Shown: positions 9,401-18,652 of the stretch, piece by piece
How the letters are laid out: every line of letters starts with the position of its first letter
Numbering within the stretch: the stretch's first letter is position 1
Origin: JACVRW01 sp963814095
Lineage (GTDB): Bacteria > Actinomycetota > Thermoleophilia > Solirubrobacterales > Thermoleophilaceae
Assembly: GCA_963814095.1 (NCBI GenBank)
Contig: CAWFBT010000006.1
Span: forward strand, 124,001 to 188,000
Length of the DNA stretch: 64,000 bases
Direction of reading: 5' to 3'
Program-made: the position numbers and the translations under genes
The notes under the pieces: model-generated
What the model saw: only the letters and a program-made list of their open reading frames with translations
What the model was told of the DNA's origin: nothing
Database searches by the model: none

Positions 9401-10653
9401 GCCCGTGCTTGCGTCCCGGCGGCGACCGGCGCCCGGTCCTGCTCGCCATCGGTGGGCCGGAAGCGATTCAGCTCGCGCACCGCGATGACCATCTTGTGGA
9501 CCTCGTCGGGCCCGTCCGCGATCCGCAGCCAGCGTCCCTGGCGCCACATCGCGGCGAGCGGCGTGTCATCCGACATGCCGAGCGCGCCGTGCACCTGCAT
9601 CGCCCGGTCGAGGACGCGCTGGTGCATCTGGGCGGCGATCACCTTGATCATCGAGATCTCCTGGCGCGCGGCGCGCTTGCCCTCGGTGTCCATCTTCCAG
9701 GCAGCGTGCAGCACCATCAGCCGCGCCTGGTCGATCTCCATGCGCGACTTGGCCACGAAGTCCTGGACGAACTGCTTGTCCGCGAGCGGTCCACCGAACG
9801 CCTCGCGCCCGTGCGCGCGCGTGCACATCAGCTCGAACGCGCGCTCGGCCGAGCCGATCGCCCGCATGCAGTGGTGGATGCGGCCCGGTCCGAGCCGGTC
9901 CTGGGCGATCGCAAACCCGGAGCCGCGCGTGCCCAGCAGGTTGTCGGCAGGCACGCGGCAGTCCTCGTAGAGCACCTCCCAGTGACCGGGACCCTCGTCG
10001 TGGCCCATCACCGGCACCGGGCGGACGCCTGTGAAGCCGGGCGTGTCGACCGGCACGAGGATCATCGAGGCGCGCTTGTGCGGCGGCGCGTCCGGATCGG
10101 TCACCACCATCGCGATCGCGACGCCGGCGCCGTTGTAGCCCGACGTGAACCACTTGTGGCCGTTGATGACCCAGTCGTCGCCGTCGAGCTCCGCGCGCGT
10201 CATGAGCCCGGTGGGGTCGGAGCCCGCCGTCTCCGGCTCGGTCATCGAGAAGCAGGAGCGCGTCTCGCCGTCGAGGAGCGGCTGCAGCCAGCGCTCCTTC
10301 TGCTCGTCGGTCCCGTGCTCGGCGAGGATCTCCATGTTGCCGGTGTCGGGCGCCGCGCAGTTGAAGACCATCGGCGCGACGCCGCTCCGGCCCATCTCCT
10401 CGCAGAGCATCCCGTACTCCCAGTTGAGGAGCCCGGGGCCGTAGCGATCGTCCGGCATGAAGAGGTTCCAGAGGCCTTCGGAGCGGGCGCGCTCGCGCAG
10501 ATCGACGAGGATCGCGGGGTACGCCGTACCCGGCTCGACCTCGCGGTCGAGCGCCTCGAGAGCCTCGCCCTCGACCGGATCGACGTGCTGTCTCGTGAAC
10601 TCGCGGACCCGGTCGAGGAGGGTCGCCACGCGCTCCGACGGTGCAAACTCCAT
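9397..10653 (-). CDS. Acyl-CoA dehydrogenase (ACAD10/11-like)
   Basis: 418 residues. Features: FSMTEPETAGSDPTGL, WVINGHKWFTSG, the segment DRLGPGRIHHCMRAIGSAER typical of ACAD10/11-type enzymes, and QVHGALGMSDDTPLA near the C-terminus. ATG at 10653 sits at the head of a two-gene operon with a second acyl-CoA dehydrogenase. The pairing suggests breakdown of a particular acyl-CoA, possibly branched or 4-hydroxy. That is inference from the family and the pairing. Confidence 0.92.
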   Translation of the reverse strand: MEFAPSERVATLLDRVREFTRQHVDPVEGEALEALDREVEPGTAYPAILVDLRERARSEGLWNLFMPDDRYGPGLLNWEYGMLCEEMGRSGVAPMVFNCAAPDTGNMEILAEHGTDEQKERWLQPLLDGETRSCFSMTEPETAGSDPTGLMTRAELDGDDWVINGHKWFTSGYNGAGVAIAMVVTDPDAPPHKRASMILVPVDTPGFTGVRPVPVMGHDEGPGHWEVLYEDCRVPADNLLGTRGSGFAIAQDRLGPGRIHHCMRAIGSAERAFELMCTRAHGREAFGGPLADKQFVQDFVAKSRMEIDQARLMVLHAAWKMDTEGKRAARQEISMIKVIAAQMHQRVLDRAMQVHGALGMSDDTPLAAMWRQGRWLRIADGPDEVHKMVIAVRELNRFRPTDGEQDRAPVAAGTQARA

Positions 10654-10680
10654 AGCGCCGGAGCCTACCGGCGCGACATC

Positions 10681-11193
10681 TCAGCCGCCCTGGAGGAGCA
10701 GCCAGGCGATCAGCGCCGCCGCGCCTCCGCCGCCCAGCACGGCGCCGATCAGGATGATCGGGTTCGGCCCGACCGAACCGCCTTCGCGGGCAGGCTCGAT
10801 CTGCGCCTCGAGGAGCACGTCACGGGCCGCATCGATCGCCGCCAGCGGCACCATCACGTCGCGCGGCCCGGCGGCCAGGAAGTCGGGGACGTCGAAGCCC
10901 GCCGTCCGGCGCAGCACGCTCGGCACGCCCTCCTCGAGCAGGATGTTCTGGATCAGCTCCGCCTCGGCCTGGTTGCGCCCGCCCGCGACGCGCACGAGCC
11001 GGCCCTCGGTATAGACGGGGTTCACCTTGCGCGCGCGTCCGTGGGCCTCGCTCAGCGGGGCCTCGAGCGGCTCGCCCGCCAGGGGCATGCCGCAACCCGA
11101 GCAGAACGCCCCGCCGTCGCGCTGGGGCAGCCCACACGAGGGACAGGAGAGGTCAGGCGCCGACGACGAGCTCCTCCTCCTTAACCGCTCCAT
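10681..11193 (-). CDS. Zinc-ribbon DUF2007-type protein with C-terminal membrane segment
   Basis: 170 residues: an N-terminal zinc ribbon (CPSCG, then CSGCGMPL), a DUF2007-like domain (RLVRVAGGRNQAEAELIQNI, LEEGVPSVLRR), and one C-terminal transmembrane helix (IILIGAVLGGGGAAALIAW). ATG at 11193 overlaps the JAMM gene by 41 bases; no other start codon lies between it and the zinc ribbon. DUF2007 proteins are putative signal-transducing proteins of unknown role. Probably co-transcribed with the JAMM protease. Confidence 0.75.
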   Translation of the reverse strand: MERLRRRSSSSAPDLSCPSCGLPQRDGGAFCSGCGMPLAGEPLEAPLSEAHGRARKVNPVYTEGRLVRVAGGRNQAEAELIQNILLEEGVPSVLRRTAGFDVPDFLAAGPRDVMVPLAAIDAARDVLLEAQIEPAREGGSVGPNPIILIGAVLGGGGAAALIAWLLLQGG

Positions 11194-11546
11194 CGGCGAT
11201 CTTCCATGCGCGCACGGCCGGCGCGTCGCCGTTCTCGAGCGAGACGATCAGGTAGGTCCAGTGCGGGTACGTCGCGAGGTTGATGTCGGTCTGCGAAGGC
11301 TCCGCGGCGCTGCGCGGGTGCGAGTGGTAGATGCCGACCTCGAAGCCGTCGTCGTCGAGCTCGTTGGCGGCGAACAGGCTCTTGTGGTCGAGCGAGTAGC
11401 CGTACGGCGAGTGGCGCTCGTTCTCGGCGCGGAAGACCTCCTGAACCTCTCCGCCACGCGCGCTCATATAGCCGCAGCACTCATCTGGGCGCCTCGTCGC
11501 GCGCGTGGGCGACGAGCTCGTCCCAGTGGGCCTTCGAGATGCGCAT
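11153..11546 (-). CDS. JAMM/JAB-domain metalloprotease (M67, Mec-like); frameshifted
   Basis: About 130 residues once a one-base insertion near 11486 is corrected, which joins MRISKAHWDELVAHARDEAP to DECCGYMSARGG. JAMM ligands are visible: the glutamate in DECCG, the HSHP histidines, and S-x2-D in HSHPRSAAEPSQTD. The mycobacterial homologue Mec removes cysteine from the C-terminus of the sulfur carrier CysO; others trim carrier precursors to expose Gly-Gly. cysM, a CysO-like carrier and its activating enzyme lie within 7 kb, supporting that role. The start at 11546 is divergent from the ferritin-like gene. Confidence 0.8.
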
Positions 11547-11570
11547 GACGGGAAGGCTAGTGTGCGAGCG

Positions 11571-12116
11571 ATGGCTGTCCGGGTCACTCGACGCGCCGCC
11601 TTCGGCGGAGGCGCCGCGCTGCTCCTCGCGTCCTGCGGCGGCGGCGATCCGCCGCCCTCCGGCGGCGCCGAGCCGGGCTCCGGCGCCGGGCTGCTCGGGT
11701 CGCTGCTGGCGCTCGAGCGGGCCGTCATCGTCGCGTACGGCGCCTCGGCGCCGGTGCTGCGCGGCGACGCCCTGCTGCTCGCGCGCCAGATACGCGCCCA
11801 GGAGGAGGAGCACGTGAGCCGGCTCGAGCGGGCGATCCGCGACCTCGGCGGCGAGCCGCCGGCCGGCCGCGCCGCCGCCGAGTACGAGCGCCAGTTCCCC
11901 CGCCTGCGGACCCAGGCCGACGCCCTGCACTTCCTCGAGGACCTCGAGGAGCGCCAGCTGCGCGGCTATCTCGAGGCGCTCCAGGAGCTCCCGGAGCTGG
12001 AGCTGCGCACCATGGCGGCCGAGATCGGCGCGGATGAGGGCGAGCAGCTCGCCGTCGTGCGCGTGCTGGCCGGCGGGCCCGCCTCGCCGCACCCGTTCGA
12101 GACGGGCGCCCTGTGA
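11571..12116 (+). CDS. Exported ferritin-like lipoprotein
   Basis: 181 residues. The N-terminus has Arg-Arg (VTRRAAFGGGAALLLASC) followed by a lipobox-like LLASC, so it is probably a Tat-exported lipoprotein. The mature part is helical, with ALERAVIVAYGASA and RAQEEEHVSRLERAI, the spacing seen in ferritin-like four-helix bundles. ATG at 11571 is only 24 bases from the divergent JAMM start, so promoters must overlap or transcripts are leaderless. Next come a second ferritin-like gene and tatA. Confidence 0.8.
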   Translation: MAVRVTRRAAFGGGAALLLASCGGGDPPPSGGAEPGSGAGLLGSLLALERAVIVAYGASAPVLRGDALLLARQIRAQEEEHVSRLERAIRDLGGEPPAGRAAAEYERQFPRLRTQADALHFLEDLEERQLRGYLEALQELPELELRTMAAEIGADEGEQLAVVRVLAGGPASPHPFETGAL

Positions 12117-12622
12117 GCCCCGCGCAGACCAGGCGTGCGCTGCTCGGCGCGGCCGCGGCCCTCGCCGTGGCGGCACCGGCATACGCGCAGGGCGGCCGCT
12201 CCGACGGCGAGATCCTGGAGGAGCTGCTGGCACTGGAGGCCCGGCTGGCCGGCGCCTACGAGGCGGCGCTGCGGCGCGACGCGATCGACACCAGCCTCGG
12301 CCGCCTGCTGCTGGAGCAGGAGCGCGAGCACATACGCGGCGTCGAGCAGGCGGCGCGCTCGCTGGGAGGGCGCGCGCCGCGGGCGGTCGTGCCGCCGCGC
12401 GAGCTCGGGTCGGCGCTTCGCAGCCGTGCCGCCTTCGCGCGCTTCGCGCTCGACCTCGAGGCCGAGGCGCTGGCCGCCTACACGTCGGCGTCGGCGGAGA
12501 TCAGCCGCCCAGGCCTGCGCCGCCCGCTGGGTTCGATCATGGCGTGCGAATCCGCCCACGAGGTCGCTCTGCGGGCCGCCGCGGGGCTGCCGCTGCTGGC
12601 GGGCGGGCCGAGACCCGAGTAG
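12113..12622 (+). CDS. Second exported ferritin-like protein
   Basis: 169 residues. GTG at 12113 overlaps the preceding stop (GTGA). A short Tat-like signal (TRRALLGAAAALAVAAPAYA) ends at an AYA cleavage site, so the protein is predicted to be released rather than lipidated. The mature part repeats the ferritin-like helices: LLALEARLAGAYEAALRR and LLEQEREHIRGVEQAA. It is a diverged relative of the gene before it. Metal binding is plausible from the Glu/His helices but not proven. Confidence 0.78.
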   Translation: MSPAQTRRALLGAAAALAVAAPAYAQGGRSDGEILEELLALEARLAGAYEAALRRDAIDTSLGRLLLEQEREHIRGVEQAARSLGGRAPRAVVPPRELGSALRSRAAFARFALDLEAEALAAYTSASAEISRPGLRRPLGSIMACESAHEVALRAAAGLPLLAGGPRPE

Positions 12623-12627
12623 CCTGA

Positions 12628-12843
12628 ATGGGGATGATCAGCGCACCCGGTCCGCTTGAGCTGCTCGTGATCCTCGTCGTGGCCCTGCTCGTCCTCGGGC
12701 CCAAGCGGTTGCCCGAGGCCGCCCGCTCCGTCGGCCGCGGGATGCGCGAGCTGAAGGACTCGCTCGCGGGCGTCAATGAGCACGACGACGATGACGAGGA
12801 CGACCGGGACCACGAGGGCGAGCGCGCCGAACGCGCCGCTTAG
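12628..12843 (+). CDS. tatA: Sec-independent translocase TatA/TatB-type subunit
   Basis: 71 residues: a short N-terminal transmembrane helix (ELLVILVVALLVL), the hinge GPKRLPEAAR, an amphipathic helix (SVGRGMRELKDSL), then an acidic tail. This is the complete TatA architecture. It starts six bases after two genes with Arg-Arg signal peptides, so translocase and cargo appear to share an operon. No tatC is nearby. ATG at 12628; ATG at 12634 is also possible. Confidence 0.93.
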   Translation: MGMISAPGPLELLVILVVALLVLGPKRLPEAARSVGRGMRELKDSLAGVNEHDDDDEDDRDHEGERAERAA

Positions 12844-12856
12844 ACCGCAGCCGCCG

Positions 12857-13832
12857 CTACCAGAAGGACGCCGTCTCGAGGACGCCCTCGGCCTCGAGCT
12901 GCTCGACCGTCTTCGTGTAGACGCCCGAGCTGAGGTACTTCCAGCCGTCGTCCGGGACGACGAAGACGACGTTGCCGTCGTCGAGCTCGCCGGCCACGCG
13001 CACGCAGATCGAGGCGATGGCGCCGGCGGAGACGCCGACGAACAGGCCCTCCTCCTCGAGCAGCTTCTTCGTCCACACGACCGCGTCGCGGTTCGAGACG
13101 AAGATCTTCCGGTCGAGCAGCGAGAGGTCGATGATCGGCGGGATGTAGCCGTCCTCGAGCGAGCGCAGGCCCTGGACGAGCTCGCCCTGGAGCGGCTCCG
13201 CGGCAACGATCAGCGTGTCCGGGTCCTCCTCCTTGAGCCGGCGCGCGTTGCCCATGAGCGTGCCGCCGGTGCCGAGCCCGGCGACGAAGGCGGTGACCTC
13301 GTCGAGCTCCTCGAGGATCTCGACGGCCGTGCCGTTGTAGTGCGCGTCCGGGATTGGCCTGGTTCCCGTACTGGTAGGGCATGTAGTAGCTCGCGTCCTG
13401 CTCGGCCATCTCGAGCGCCATCGCAACGGCGCCGTTTGAGCCCTGCTCGCCGGGCGAGTAGATGATCTCGGCGCCGTACATCTTGAGGAGCTGGGTGCGC
13501 TCGGCGGTGACGTTGTCGGGCATCACGACCTTGAGCGGGTAGCCCTTGCGCCGGCAGATCATCGCGAGCGAGATCCCGGTGTTGCCGGAGGTCGGCTCGA
13601 GGATGGTCTGCCCCGGCGCGATCAGGCCGTTCTCCTCGGCCCGCTCGATCATCGAGCGCGCCACGCGATCCTTGACGGAGCCGGTCGGGTTGTAGCTCTC
13701 GAGCTTCGCGTAGATGCGCACGCCGGGCTTCGGGCTGAGCCGGCTGAGCTCGACGAGCGGCGTGTTGCCGATCGCCTGGATGATGTCGCCGTACTTGCCT
13801 CCGCACGGCTTGGTGTCGAGGCCCCCCAGCAT
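12857..13832 (-). CDS. cysM: Cysteine synthase, CysM type (PLP-dependent); frameshifted
   Basis: About 324 residues. An extra base in the C/G run 13349-13352 breaks the frame; correcting it gives YQYGNQANPDAHYNGTAVEI. The PLP lysine is in NPTGSVKDR, the phosphate loop is EPTSGNTGISLA and GTGGTLMG follows. The C-terminal DGWKYLSSGVY closely matches mycobacterial CysM, which uses O-phosphoserine and thiocarboxylated CysO rather than free sulfide. The nearby JAMM protease, CysO-like carrier and E1-rhodanese support CysM over CysK. The start follows the end of the isochorismatase gene by four bases. Confidence 0.88.
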
Positions 13833-13836
13833 TGCT

Positions 13837-14455
13837 TCAGAAAGTGTAGTGCGGCGCCCCTGCGGGCGCCAGGGCCTCGCGCACGCGCTCCGACGGCTCC
13901 ACGCGCCCGAACTTCATGGCGACGTTTCGGAGCGTCGCCGCGTGCAGTTCGGGGTCGAACGAGGACACGCCGTCGGACACGAGCACCATCTCGAGCTCCC
14001 GGTGGAAGCCCTCGCGGACCGTCTCCTCGACGCAGATCTGGGTGACCGTGCCGGTCACCACCACCTGGGAGACGTCGTGGGCGCGCAGCACCGCCTCGAG
14101 CGCCGAGTTGTGGAAGCCGCCGTAGCCGTATTTGTCGACCACGGGGTCGCCCTCGCGCGGCGCCAGCTCGTCGATCACGGCGTGTCCCTCACGCGGCCCT
14201 TCGACGTCGCCGTACTCGCGCTGCTCGCCCGGCCAGCACGAACGCAGCTCGGGCCCGCACTCCGGCGACCAGGTCCACAGGAGCGTGCGCCGCGGGCCGG
14301 CGGTGAAGCGTGTGTAGACGACGCGGCCGGCCCGCCTCGCGAAAGCTGTCGATGAGCGAGGCGATCACGGGGATGGTGGTGCGGGCATCCGGCACCTCCT
14401 GGGGCGCCCCCACGCGCACGAAGTCGTTCTGCATGTCGACGACCAGCAGGCCCAT
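13837..14455 (-). CDS. Isochorismatase-family cysteine hydrolase; frameshifted
   Basis: Opens with MGLLVVDMQNDFVRVGAP, where DMQNDF carries the catalytic aspartate. The downstream frame has YTRFTAGPRRTLLW, KYGYGGFHNSAL (lysine region), and TGTVTQICVEETVREG, with the catalytic cysteine in TQICVE. The two halves are in different frames, joined by a one-base change around 14330-14336. The family hydrolyses isochorismate, nicotinamide or carbamoyl compounds; the substrate is undetermined. It lies directly upstream of cysM. Confidence 0.8.
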
Positions 14456-14531
14456 GCGGCCGGGATCGAGAGCGAAGGGCTCGCGGCGGCGTCACGCCTG
14501 GAGCGTACCATGCTCGGGTAAGGGCCTTCTC

Positions 14532-16065
14532 ATGCGCCGCCTACTGCTCGCCCTCCTCGCCATCCTGTTGATCGCCGCCGCTCCGGCCGCCGCCGCCCCG
14601 CCCTCACCGGGGGCTCCGGTCTCGACGACCGCCTCTTTCCGCTGCTTGGCAACGGCGGCTACGACACGCTCCACTACGACCTCGACCTGCGCTACGAGAT
14701 CGGCGAGGACCCGGCAGTCCAGAGCGTCGACGGGACGGTGACGATCTTCGCCCGCGCGACGCAGTCGCTGTCGCGCTTCAACCTCGACTTCGGCGGCGAG
14801 AGCGTCGGCTCCGTCTCGGTCAACGGCCGGACGGCGAACTGGACGCGTGACGGCGACGAGCTCGTGATCACGCCGAGGCGGCCACTGGCGAAGGGGTTTC
14901 CGTTCGTGGTCAGGGTCTCGCACTTCGTCGCGGTGCCCACCGAGCCGAGTGACGACCCGACGAGCACGGCGCTCTTCACTACTCCCGACGGCACGGCGAC
15001 GGCGGGGCAGCCGGACCTCGCGCATCTACGTCTACCCGTCGAACGACCACCCGAGCGACAAGGCGAGCTACAGCGTTCCGCCTCGACGTGCCGAGCGACA
15101 TCGTGGCGGTGGCGAACGGCGTGCCGACCGGGCGCCGCGAGCACGGCGGGCGCACGACCTGGAGCTACCTCCAGCGCCAGCCGATGGCGACCGAGCTGGT
15201 CCAGCTGGCGGTCGGCGGCTACGACCTGCTGTGGCCGGGCCGGCATCGCGGGGTGCCGATCCGCAACGTGATCGCTCCGTCGCTCAGGGACGTCGGCGAC
15301 CCGGCGGTCGCGCTGACCCCCGAGCACCTCGACTGGATGACGGACCGGGCGGGTCGCTATCCGTTCGACATCTACGGCTCGCTGATCGTCGACGCCGAGC
15401 TTGGCTTCGCGCTCGAGACCCAGACGATCTCGCTCTACGACAAGGTCTGGTTCACCGAGTACGGCCAGGGCACGTGGGATCCGACGATGCTCCACGAGCT
15501 CTCGCACGAGTGGTTCGGGAACAGCGTCTCGCCCGAGACGTGGAGCGACCTGTGGCTGAACGAGGGCCACGCGAGCTGGTACGAGTTCGTCTACGCCGAG
15601 GAGAAGGGCTTCCTCGCGGAGGACACGGAGGGCTATCCGGACGAGACCGGCTACGCCACGCTCGAGGAGCTGATGCAGGCCGTCTACGCCCACGGCGACC
15701 AGTGGCGCGCCGACTCCGGGCCGGTCGCTGCGCCGTCGAGCCCGGACACGCTCTTCGACTTCAACCGCTACCACGGCGGCGCGCTCGTCCTCTATGCGCT
15801 GCGCGAGAAGATCGGCGCGCGCGCGTTCGACCGGCTGGAGCGGGAGTGGGTCAAGCGCTACCGCGACGAGTCGGTGGGCACCGAGGACTTCATCGCGCTC
15901 GCATCGCAGATCGCCCATCGCGACCTGCGTAGCTTCCTGCGCGCCTGGCTCTACGGGACCGAGACCCCGCCGATGCCGAATCACCCGGACTGGACCGTCG
16001 ACCCGGTGCAGCCGGGCCTGCAGGCGGCGCGCTCCGCCCCGGCCGCGCGGCGGCCTATTCCGTGA
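14532..16065 (+). CDS. Secreted M1-family zinc aminopeptidase; three frameshifts
   Basis: A signal peptide (MRRLLLALLAILLIAAAPAAAA) leads to an M1-type N-terminal domain (HYDLDLRY) and a catalytic domain with HELSHEWFGNSV and WLNEGHASWYE, the HExxH plus downstream glutamate of gluzincins. The usual GAMEN motif is replaced by the related-position LGFALETQT. The reading frame changes near 14617, 15020 and 15074, each fixed by one base. About 510 residues after correction, shorter than full M1 enzymes because C-terminal domains are missing. The end overlaps the convergent cupin gene by 11 bp. Confidence 0.82.
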
Positions 16066-16417
16066 TGACCGTGTCCTCGTGCGAGTACGCGGGGGCGCAA
16101 CAACAGAGGAGCTTGAGCGGCGCGTCCTCGGACGCCCAGAGCTTGTGCCTGACGCCGGGTGCGATCACGACGGTGTCGCCGGGACCGACGGCGCGCTCGA
16201 CCGCGGCGAGCCGCAGCCGCCCGCGGCCCTCGGTGAAGAAGTAGATCTCCTCGGTCACGCGGTGGTAATGCTCCTCGGTCGACCCGCCGGCCGGCACCGT
16301 CGCCTCGGCGAGGCTCTGGTTGACGGCGCTGCCGATCGCCGGGCCGGCCACCTCGCGGATCTCGGAGCCGTCGAGCGTGGTGAACGGCTCGACCTCATGA
16401 AGGTTCTCGACTCGCAC
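16055..16417 (-). CDS. Single-domain cupin protein
   Basis: 120 residues. Cupin motif 1 is EEHYHRVTEEIYFFTEGRG (two His and Glu as metal ligands); motif 2 is PGDTVVIAPGVRHKLW (third His). Three consecutive cysteines (LLCCCAPAY) near the C-terminus are unusual. GTG at 16417 is preferred because it follows the GNAT stop by ten bases; the ATG at 16441 would overlap that gene. Possible roles are sugar isomerase-like, dioxygenase-like or binding; no specific function is supported. Confidence 0.85.
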   Translation of the reverse strand: MRVENLHEVEPFTTLDGSEIREVAGPAIGSAVNQSLAEATVPAGGSTEEHYHRVTEEIYFFTEGRGRLRLAAVERAVGPGDTVVIAPGVRHKLWASEDAPLKLLCCCAPAYSHEDTVITE

Positions 16418-16427
16418 GCGCCTGAGG

Positions 16428-16922
16428 CTACGCCAGCGCACGCCGGTAGCGCAGCTCGGCGATGTGCGCCCAGGTCGCCTCGGTGCGCTCGGCGCCGTCG
16501 CGCGTGAATCCCTCGGTCTCGTAGAAGGCGTTGGCTCGGTCGTTTGCGGCGAACGACCAGACGGTCGCCTCCCTGCAGCCGCGCTCCCGCAGGTCGCCGA
16601 GCGCGGCGGCCATCAGCGCGTGGCCGACACCGCCGCGCCAGCGGCCGGCCGCCACGAACAGCGTGTGGATCTCGCCGACGTGCTCGGCGCGTCTGGGTCG
16701 CGGCTCACCCCGCAGCCCACGAAGCCGGCCAGCCCGTCGTCGTCCTCGGCGACGAACGCGCTCAGGCCGGGGTTGGCGAAGCGCTCGCGTACGACGCTCG
16801 GGCCGTGTCTCCGGGAACTCGAAGCCGGCCGGCAGCAGCGGCGTGAACGCCTCACGCGCCGAGCGCTGCCAGAGGCTGCCCCAGGCCTCGGTGTCCTGTG
16901 CGGTCGCGCGCCGGACGATCAG
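16428..16922 (-). CDS. GNAT-family N-acetyltransferase; two frameshifts
   Basis: Three overlapping frames together encode one GNAT. They run from IVRRATAQDTEAWGSLW, through FVAEDDDGLAGFVGCGVS, to the acetyl-CoA loop region RWRGGVGHALMAAALGDL and the C-terminal YETEGFTRDG. Frame changes lie near 16805-16822 and 16680-16705. The start is unclear: the frame opens with CTG overlapping the stop of the sulfur-carrier gene. The acceptor substrate is unknown. It sits between the carrier and the cupin gene and is likely co-transcribed with both. Confidence 0.75.
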   Translation of the reverse strand: MIVRRATAQDTEAWGSLWQRSAREAFTPLLPAGFEFPETRPERRTRALRQPRPERVRRRGRRRAGRLRGLRGEPRPRRAEHVGEIHTLFVAAGRWRGGVGHALMAAALGDLRERGCREATVWSFAANDRANAFYETEGFTRDGAERTEATWAHIAELRYRRALA

Positions 16923-17197
16923 GCCGAGCCGCCGGCCATCGCCGGCAGGATCACGATCGTGTCGCTGTCCGAGACGCTCGTGCCGAGCCCGTCGAGCACG
17001 CGCACGTCCTCGTCGTTCAGGTAGACGTTGACGTAGCGGTTCAGCTCGCCGTCCTCGGAAAAGAGCTGCGACTCCGTCGCCGGATGCTCGCTCGCGAGGG
17101 CGCGCAGGACCTCGCCGACGTCGGACCCGGAGGCCTCGACCTCCTTGGCGCCGCCGACCGAGCCGCGCAGGACCGGGGGGATCTTGATCGTGCTCAT
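16919..17197 (-). CDS. cysO: CysO/MoaD-like beta-grasp sulfur carrier with residues after the Gly-Gly
   Basis: 92 residues. It resembles mycobacterial CysO: IKIPPVLRG at the start, ELNRYVNVYLNDEDVR in the middle and IVILPAMAGG near the end. Such carriers are adenylated and converted to a C-terminal thiocarboxylate that donates sulfur, in this branch to CysM for cysteine synthesis. Gly-Gly is at residues 89-90 and is followed by Ser-Ala before TGA, so a protease would have to remove two residues before activation. It starts 13 bases after the E1-rhodanese stop, in the same operon. Confidence 0.85.
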   Translation of the reverse strand: MSTIKIPPVLRGSVGGAKEVEASGSDVGEVLRALASEHPATESQLFSEDGELNRYVNVYLNDEDVRVLDGLGTSVSDSDTIVILPAMAGGSA

Positions 17198-17210
17198 CGG
17201 GTCCGGCAGC

Positions 17211-18395
<1,185 letters not shown>

Positions 18396-18431
18396 CGCCC
18401 TATACCCCTGAATCTCGGTCAGCTTTCAATA

Positions 18432-18446
18432 CTTCAGAAAGTGTAG
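18432..18446 (-). promoter_or_regulatory. 15-bp motif shared by the moeZ-like and cysM upstream regions
   Basis: Minus-strand CTACACTTTCTGAAG occurs here, about 37 bases before the rhodanese-E1 start, and again at 13835-13849, two bases before the cysM start. It includes a TACACT that could act as a -10 element. The cysM copy also encodes the end of the isochorismatase gene, so the match may be chance. Confidence 0.35.
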
Positions 18447-18483
18447 CGGCATGTCAGAGCCCTGTCAGGCCCCCCAGAAAGGT

Positions 18484-18625
18484 ACCGGGGCGCCCTTTCG
18501 GGCGCCCCGGTGGAAGACCCAGACCTAGATTGTGCGGAAGCCCCCGGGCAGTGCTCCTGCCGTTTGAAGCCTCACCAAGATTTTCGTCCTGGGCCCCTCG
18601 TGCCGATATGGGGTGCAGACCCCAT
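18484..18625. other. Structured intergenic region between divergent moeZ-like and histidine-kinase genes
   Basis: The 257-base gap holds three perfect hairpins. These are a 12-bp stem at 18484-18511 (ACCGGGGCGCCC, loop TTTC), a 5-bp stem at 18547-18561 (GGCAG/CTGCC), and a 7-bp stem at 18608-18625 (ATGGGGT/ACCCCAT). CCCAG near 18519 can pair with CTGGG near 18589 to enclose the middle hairpin. No open frame is convincing on either strand. It might be a small RNA, a leader of either gene, or a terminator remnant. I recognise no known riboswitch class. Confidence 0.45.
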
Positions 18626-18652
18626 TTGTCCCGAATGGCGGTTTGACGATCC

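Noticed and set aside
18484..18511. Rho-independent terminator for a flanking gene
   Set aside because: Both flanking genes point away from the hairpin and there is no T-run on either strand; listed as structured region instead.
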